50,046 nucleotides of DNA, taken from contig NZ_JYNN01000023.1 of the NCBI RefSeq assembly GCF_000934765.1, positions 1-50,046 of the forward strand, in the 5' to 3' direction. Below, piece after piece: positions 46,612 through 50,046 of this stretch. Each line of letters begins with the position of its first letter. Within the stretch, counting starts at the first letter, position 1. The position numbers and the translations under genes were made by a program. The notes below the pieces were generated by a model. The model saw only the letters and a list, made by a program, of their open reading frames with translations, ran no database searches and had not been told where the DNA came from. Origin of the DNA: Thiomicrospira microaerophila (GTDB lineage: Bacteria; Pseudomonadota; Gammaproteobacteria; Thiomicrospirales; Thiomicrospiraceae).

Positions 46612-47181
46612 CTACACCATTGTTTGCGCAAACTGCGCAATTGAGCCAACGATTAGGATTTGAGCTAGCTTAATCACCAATATCGCCACAATGGGTGATA
46701 AATCAAAGCCACCCATGGGCGGAATCATACGCTGAAACGGCGCTAAAATAGGCGCGGTAAGCTGGCGGAAAATATCTAGGTTTGGGTTATGGTTTTGCAC
46801 TAACCAGCTAAGAATGATTTGGATGATAATCAACCAGAATACCATGTCGAGCAGTACATTGAGTATTTCTGTTAGAGCGCTGAGTAAAATAAGTGCGATA
46901 CCAAAATCACGATTCGTTAACCAGCCGATTAATATCACAAACAGCACCTGCACACTAAACGCCGCGGCCAGTGCCGCCCAATCCCATCGCCCTTTAGAAG
47001 GTAATACCAGCGCAAAAGGTTTGCAAACTGGGTTAGTGACTTTGGCAATGAACATCACAATTTGATTGCGCCAATCCGTATGGGTGGCGCGAATCAAAAA
47101 ACGCAAAACTAATACAAAGATAACCAGGCCTGCGATAAACTGCAGTAAAAATAATCCCGCTTGATCCACTGGACTTCCCAT
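46612..47181 (-). CDS. yggT: YggT-family membrane protein
   Basis: 189 residues with two YggT units, each with two hydrophobic helices (about 8-28, 68-90, 100-130, 155-178). Conserved pairs VTNPVCKPF and LTAPILAPFQRMIPP define the family. Role not settled; usually linked to proC and cell division/osmotic genes. It starts 1 base after proC, with its ribosome site GGAG in the end of proC. A partial palindrome core is read as IAGLVIF. Confidence 0.93.
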   Translation of the reverse strand: MGSPVDQAGLFLLQFIAGLVIFVLVLRFLIRATHTDWRNQIVMFIAKVTNPVCKPFALVLPSKGRWDWAALAAAFSVQVLFVILIGWLTNRDFGIALILLSALTEILNVLLDMVFWLIIIQIILSWLVQNHNPNLDIFRQLTAPILAPFQRMIPPMGGFDLSPIVAILVIKLAQILIVGSIAQFAQTMV

Positions 47182-47182
47182 T

Positions 47183-48004
47183 TTATTCTCCTAATTCTTG
47201 TGCGAGTTGTTGTGCGCGTTGGTGGGCGGCTTGCATCGCGTTGTCAACGACACTGGCTAACCCGGCCTGTTCAAAACTTTGAATTGCACGTTCAGTCGTG
47301 CCATTCGGTGAGGTGACCATTCGGCGTAATTCATTACAGCTTTCATGGCTTTCTAGCGCCATTTTTGCCGCACCAAAGGCGGTCTGCATCGTCAAGAGTT
47401 CGGCGGTTTTGGCATCTAGCCCTAGTTTTTCACCGGCGGCTTGCATTGCCTCCATAAACAAAAAGAAATAGGCGGGGCCGCTGCCTGATAAGGCCGTGAC
47501 CGCATCCAGTTTGTCTTCATTATCCACCCAAATGGTCAGGCCTGCGGCGCGTAGAATATTTTCCGCATCGTCTTTTTGCTGTTGGCTGACATGGTGGTTG
47601 GCAAAGAGTCCGGTTGCGCCAGTTTGAATCAATGCTGGGGTGTTGGGCATGGTGCGCACAATCGACTGATGGCCACCTAACCAATGATCAATGGATTGGG
47701 TTTTAATTCCAGCGGCAACAGAAATGATTAGTTTTGAGCTGGTTTTGAGTGGTTCGGCCATTGTCTGGCATAAGGCTTTGAGTTGCTGAGGCTTGACCGC
47801 TAATACAATAATATCCGCCTTGTCGATAGCCGTGAGGTTGTCCTCAAAACCTTCAATACCATAATTTTGCTTTAAAGCGGCTAAGGCTTGGCTGCTAGGG
47901 TCAGACGCCCATATCTGATTTTTGGGATAACCACTTTGAATCAATCCACCGATTAAGCTGCGACTCATATTCCCCGCGCCGATAAAACAAATGTTGGCTT
48001 GCAT
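47183..48004 (-). CDS. proC: Pyrroline-5-carboxylate reductase
   Basis: 273 residues; last step of proline synthesis. NADP-binding CFIGAGNMSRSLIGGLI, VLAVKPQQL, SVAAGIKTQSIDHWLGG, RTMPNTPALIQTGATGL, and the C-terminal dimerisation/substrate region SGSGPAYFFLFMEAM and VTSPNGTTERAI. First gene of the long minus-strand operon proC-yggT-metX-metW-pilZ-hypothetical-radC. Confidence 0.97.
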   Translation of the reverse strand: MQANICFIGAGNMSRSLIGGLIQSGYPKNQIWASDPSSQALAALKQNYGIEGFEDNLTAIDKADIIVLAVKPQQLKALCQTMAEPLKTSSKLIISVAAGIKTQSIDHWLGGHQSIVRTMPNTPALIQTGATGLFANHHVSQQQKDDAENILRAAGLTIWVDNEDKLDAVTALSGSGPAYFFLFMEAMQAAGEKLGLDAKTAELLTMQTAFGAAKMALESHESCNELRRMVTSPNGTTERAIQSFEQAGLASVVDNAMQAAHQRAQQLAQELGE

Positions 48005-48113
48005 GCTTGGCTCCTTAAATCCTGTTGAATTGTCGTATTATGCCAAATCTTGCAAACTGATTGGCTAAGGTTTAACAAATATGTTGAATTTTTATTGTAT
48101 TTAACCTGCAGGC

Positions 48114-48150
48114 TAAAGTAATAGGGCCTGCTGTCGTTACTTTAAGTAAC
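48114..48150. promoter_or_regulatory. Cluster of TTACTT/AAGTAA half-sites between proC and the 48202 gene
   Basis: TAAAGTAA at 48114-48121 and the inverse TTACTTTA at 48137-48144 form an arm pair. GTTACTTTAAGTAAC (48136-48150) is itself a 15-bp palindrome around a single T. The region is the divergent promoter gap between proC and the unknown gene. Confidence 0.35.
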
Positions 48151-48201
48151 AAAATAAATATATTCGACAGCACAAGGTTGACCAGAAAGAGGGAGCGCGT
48201 T

Positions 48202-49131
48202 ATGTCTCAAATTACGCCTTTACAAACCCTGCCAAAATGGTTGGGTACAACAGATAAACAGTCAGATAAAAATGAGAACCAAGGCTTGGCCGGTCTTGTA
48301 AAAGCCAAGCATGAAGCCGATCAGCTTAGTCATGCGGCTAAACCTAGCTCAGCACAAATTTCTAATGCCTCGATGCAGCGCTATCAAGCCGCCTATCAGT
48401 ATTCGCAAACCATGAGCCTTCAAATTGAAACGCGAGAAGGTGATAAGGTTACACTCGATTTTCGTCAGCTCTATGCTCAATATCAAGAAATGAATCATCA
48501 GAAAATGACGGAGGAAGGTCCCAAAGGTGTGCGTCAATTTGAAAGCCGTGAAATGCTTGAAATGACGGCCTTTGAGGAGCGGTTTGCGTTTTCGGTTGAA
48601 GGCGATTTAAATGAAGATGAGCTGCGTGCGATTTACGAGGTATTCGAGCAGGTCGATGAGCTAGCGAAGAACTTTTACAATGGCGACATTGAAAAAGCGT
48701 TTGAGCAAGCGGTGGATTTGAAGATTGACTTTGGTCAGCTCAAATCGATGACTTTAGATTTAACTCGCTCAGAAACCCGTGCTGTGTCCTATCAACAGGG
48801 CGCATTGGCGCAATACCGTGATGTCCAAAATCAAGCTGAAAGTGCCGAGAAATACGGCGTTGAAATGGGTGATTTGCCACCTTATCTCCAAGCTTGGCAA
48901 TCGGCGATTGAAAAGTTGGATGAACAGTTTGCTAACGCACAAGCGATGTTTGATCAGATGATGTCTGCAAGCTTGGCGCAGCGTTTCCCAGAGCAAGACT
49001 CACGTGAAGGCTGGTTTGAGCGAGTACAGAAATTCCACCAAGAACTAGTGGCGGCCTTTGCTGAAAAATCAGCAGAGCAAGAAGCACAGGAAGATGTGAG
49101 TGAAAATCTGGTCACTGCTGAAAAAAATTAA
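48202..49131 (+). CDS. Hypothetical coiled, acidic protein
   Basis: About 309 residues from ATG 48202 (GGGAG 6 bases upstream). Acidic and glutamine-rich, strongly helical, without signal or membrane segment. A segment near 75-90 ([20 protein letters not shown]) is beta-like, then a helical core (about 120-180, [20 protein letters not shown]) and a long helical tail. I do not recognise a firm family; it resembles DUF-type cytoplasmic proteins of motile proteobacteria. The yidD gene overlaps its end by 32 bases. Confidence 0.75.
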   Translation: MSQITPLQTLPKWLGTTDKQSDKNENQGLAGLVKAKHEADQLSHAAKPSSAQISNASMQRYQAAYQYSQTMSLQIETREGDKVTLDFRQLYAQYQEMNHQKMTEEGPKGVRQFESREMLEMTAFEERFAFSVEGDLNEDELRAIYEVFEQVDELAKNFYNGDIEKAFEQAVDLKIDFGQLKSMTLDLTRSETRAVSYQQGALAQYRDVQNQAESAEKYGVEMGDLPPYLQAWQSAIEKLDEQFANAQAMFDQMMSASLAQRFPEQDSREGWFERVQKFHQELVAAFAEKSAEQEAQEDVSENLVTAEKN

Positions 49132-49459
49132 CCCGATAAAATGGTTGTTTATTGGGCTGGTACGATTTTATCAATTGTTTATTAGCCCAATACTTGGGCC
49201 AAGATGTCGGTTTTATCCAACCTGTTCTCATTACACCATCGAAGCGCTTAAGGTGCATGGGGTGTTATATGGTTCATGGTTGGCGATTAAACGCATAGCT
49301 AAATGTCACCCAGCGAATGATGGGGGCGTTGACCCTGTGCCAGAGTGTGGATGTGGTTGGTTAGGGCATCGCTGCGATGACCAATCTGAAAAAAAAGATC
49401 CAACGTTGCTTGTTGAGGACGTTGAGAATAATAAAAGCAGCGAAAAAAAGGAGAGTTAA
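49100..49459 (+). CDS. yidD: Membrane protein insertion efficiency factor YidD
   Basis: 119 residues. Core signature: [35 protein letters not shown], with the invariant cysteines, and a basic helix. YidD assists YidC-dependent insertion. Start is GTG 49100 (AGGAAG 6 bases upstream), overlapping the preceding gene by 32 bases, so it is translationally linked. Odd points: it is not in the rnpA-yidD-yidC cluster and carries a polar 30-residue tail ([21 protein letters not shown]) beyond the core. Confidence 0.9.
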   Translation: MKIWSLLKKINPIKWLFIGLVRFYQLFISPILGPRCRFYPTCSHYTIEALKVHGVLYGSWLAIKRIAKCHPANDGGVDPVPECGCGWLGHRCDDQSEKKDPTLLVEDVENNKSSEKKES

Positions 49460-49460
49460 C

Positions 49461-49676
49461 ATGGCTATTTCTGATGGCGTCACTGCGGCCGGCGCAGTCT
49501 CTGCGGCGCTCGCGCAAAAAGAGATCTATGACAAAGGTGAAGTACAAGTGGGGATGCTAAAGAAAGCGATGGATGTGCAATCAGACGCGGCATTGATGTT
49601 GTTGGAAGGGATTGCACCTGTTCCAGCGAAGCATTTGCCAAGTCATTTGGGCCAAAACGTGAACACCACCGCTTAG
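49461..49676 (+). CDS. YjfB-family (putative motility protein) small protein
   Basis: 71 residues starting at ATG 49461, with GGAG 7 bases ahead and 1 base after the yidD stop. VQVGMLKKAMDVQSDAALMLLEGI matches the YjfB motif (V-x-x-L-K-K-A-M-D...A-x-x-L-L). The N-terminus is Ala-rich (AAGAVSAALAQKEI). YjfB proteins are annotated as putative motility proteins, function unclear. Ends at the terminator 49701-49729. Confidence 0.75.
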   Translation: MAISDGVTAAGAVSAALAQKEIYDKGEVQVGMLKKAMDVQSDAALMLLEGIAPVPAKHLPSHLGQNVNTTA

Positions 49677-49700
49677 CCTGAATGTCTTTATGTTGCATGC

Positions 49701-49729
49701 AAAAAAGCCACCTTCGCGGTGGCTTTTTT
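49701..49729. terminator. Bidirectional terminator after the YjfB-like gene
   Basis: AAAAAAGCCACC, loop TTCGC, GGTGGCTTTTTT: a 12-bp stem-plus-tail symmetric terminator. Confidence 0.9.
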
Positions 49730-49759
49730 GTTTGTGCCGAGTTAGTTGACTAAGCCCAT

Positions 49760-49980
49760 TTAACCTCGTTCCCACGCCGTGCGTCACGGCCATTAAGTTA
49801 AAAAATGCCGAGCATTGCGTGGAGCGCAACGATGCGGCAATCTCCAGCCAACCGCGCACACCCTGTCATTCCGGCGAAGGCCGGAATCTCCAGCCGACAG
49901 TGCAAAACCTCAAAAGATCCTGAAACAAGTTCAGGATGACGGCCTCGGTGTCATTCCGGCGAAAGCCGGAATCTCCAGTA
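49760..49980. repeat. Repeat block: REP, TCATTGCG half element, two TTCCGGC hairpins
   Basis: CTCGTTCCCACGCCGTGCG at 49763, a half GCATTGCGTGG...GCGGCAATCTCC (49813-49845), TGTCATTCCGGC/GCCGGAATCTC at 49865-49890, TCCTGAA-TTCAGGA hairpin at 49918-49936, and another TCATTCCGGC/GCCGGAATCTC at 49950-49975. No gene in the last 370 bases. Confidence 0.8.
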
Positions 49981-50015
49981 CCAGTAAAAAATCCATTTAA
50001 AAGCCCATCCGAGCA

Positions 50016-50024
50016 GGCTATAAT
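50016..50024 (+). promoter_or_regulatory. Possible promoter of a gene beyond the window
   Basis: GGCTATAAT holds a perfect -10 (TATAAT 50019-50024); a weak TTTAAA lies 17 bases upstream. It faces the right edge. Confidence 0.4.
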
Positions 50025-50046
50025 TTTCAACAAGTTAAACCAACAC

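Noticed and set aside
49815-50000. Short frame over the right-edge repeats
   Set aside because: The peptide (RRRPESPADSAKP, VIPAKAGISS) is the usual translation of TTCCGGC repeat DNA.

Overview
The window is a 50 kb chromosomal segment of a gammaproteobacterium, most likely a sulfur oxidiser of the Thiomicrospira / Thiomicrorhabdus / Hydrogenovibrio type. This rests on the proC-yggT-metX-metW and radC-rpmB-rpmG gene orders, a Tat-exported sulfide:quinone oxidoreductase, a c-type cytochrome, a peroxiredoxin-glutaredoxin hybrid, and abundant c-di-GMP proteins. Genus is an inference. There is no prophage, plasmid, CRISPR, rRNA or tRNA.

Layout. 0-5 kb: the end of an unknown gene, metH, and a stand-alone EAL protein. 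5-7 kb: groES-groEL behind a near-consensus heat-shock promoter. 7-14 kb: ftsY with a lytic-transglycosylase lipoprotein, an M16 protease pair, an ABC1-family kinase and a lipoprotein. 14-18.4 kb: SDR plus CIA30-like protein, D-lactate dehydrogenase, SQR and a small membrane protein. 18.5-23.4 kb: two large membrane sensors, one with no visible output domain and one PhnD-PAS-GGDEF-EAL. 23.5-29.2 kb: a CinA-like protein, an HI0933-type flavoprotein, an OmpA-like protein, and a glutathione defence pair (Prx-Grx and gor). 29.2-30.5 kb: a repeat-rich accessory island with remnants of a REP-associated transposase and an Mrr endonuclease beside a HigBA-type toxin-antitoxin pair. 31-35 kb: a three-gene set for making and recycling glucosylglycerate. 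35-38.7 kb: an OprC/NosA-like TonB receptor, a patchwork of gene scraps, two tiny membrane proteins and a cytochrome. 38.8-48 kb, all minus strand: dbpA, nnr, rpmB-rpmG, radC, a PilZ protein, metW-metX, yggT and proC. 48-50 kb: an unknown helical protein, yidD and a YjfB-like gene.

The most unusual feature is a dispersed perfect palindrome, full form CAACCAGGCCTGGTTG. Its 10-bp core occurs 13 times in 50 kb (about 0.05 expected for a random 10-mer) in both intergenic DNA and reading frames, where it is always read as Q-A-W-L or P-G-L. It resembles in style the highly iterated palindromes of other bacteria but is a different sequence. Three other repeat families are also present: GTTCCCACGC REP hairpins, TCATTGCGA...GCAATCTC MITE-like elements, and TTCCGGC...GCCGGAA hairpins. 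They are concentrated in the gene-poor gaps.

Functional links: sulfide oxidation (SQR) and a c-type cytochrome suggest chemolithotrophy. Glucosylglycerate genes point to osmotic or nitrogen stress. D-lactate dehydrogenase suggests fermentative use of stored carbon. EAL, GGDEF-EAL, PilZ and YjfB-like genes point to motility or attachment control. All functions are read from sequence motifs without database searches.
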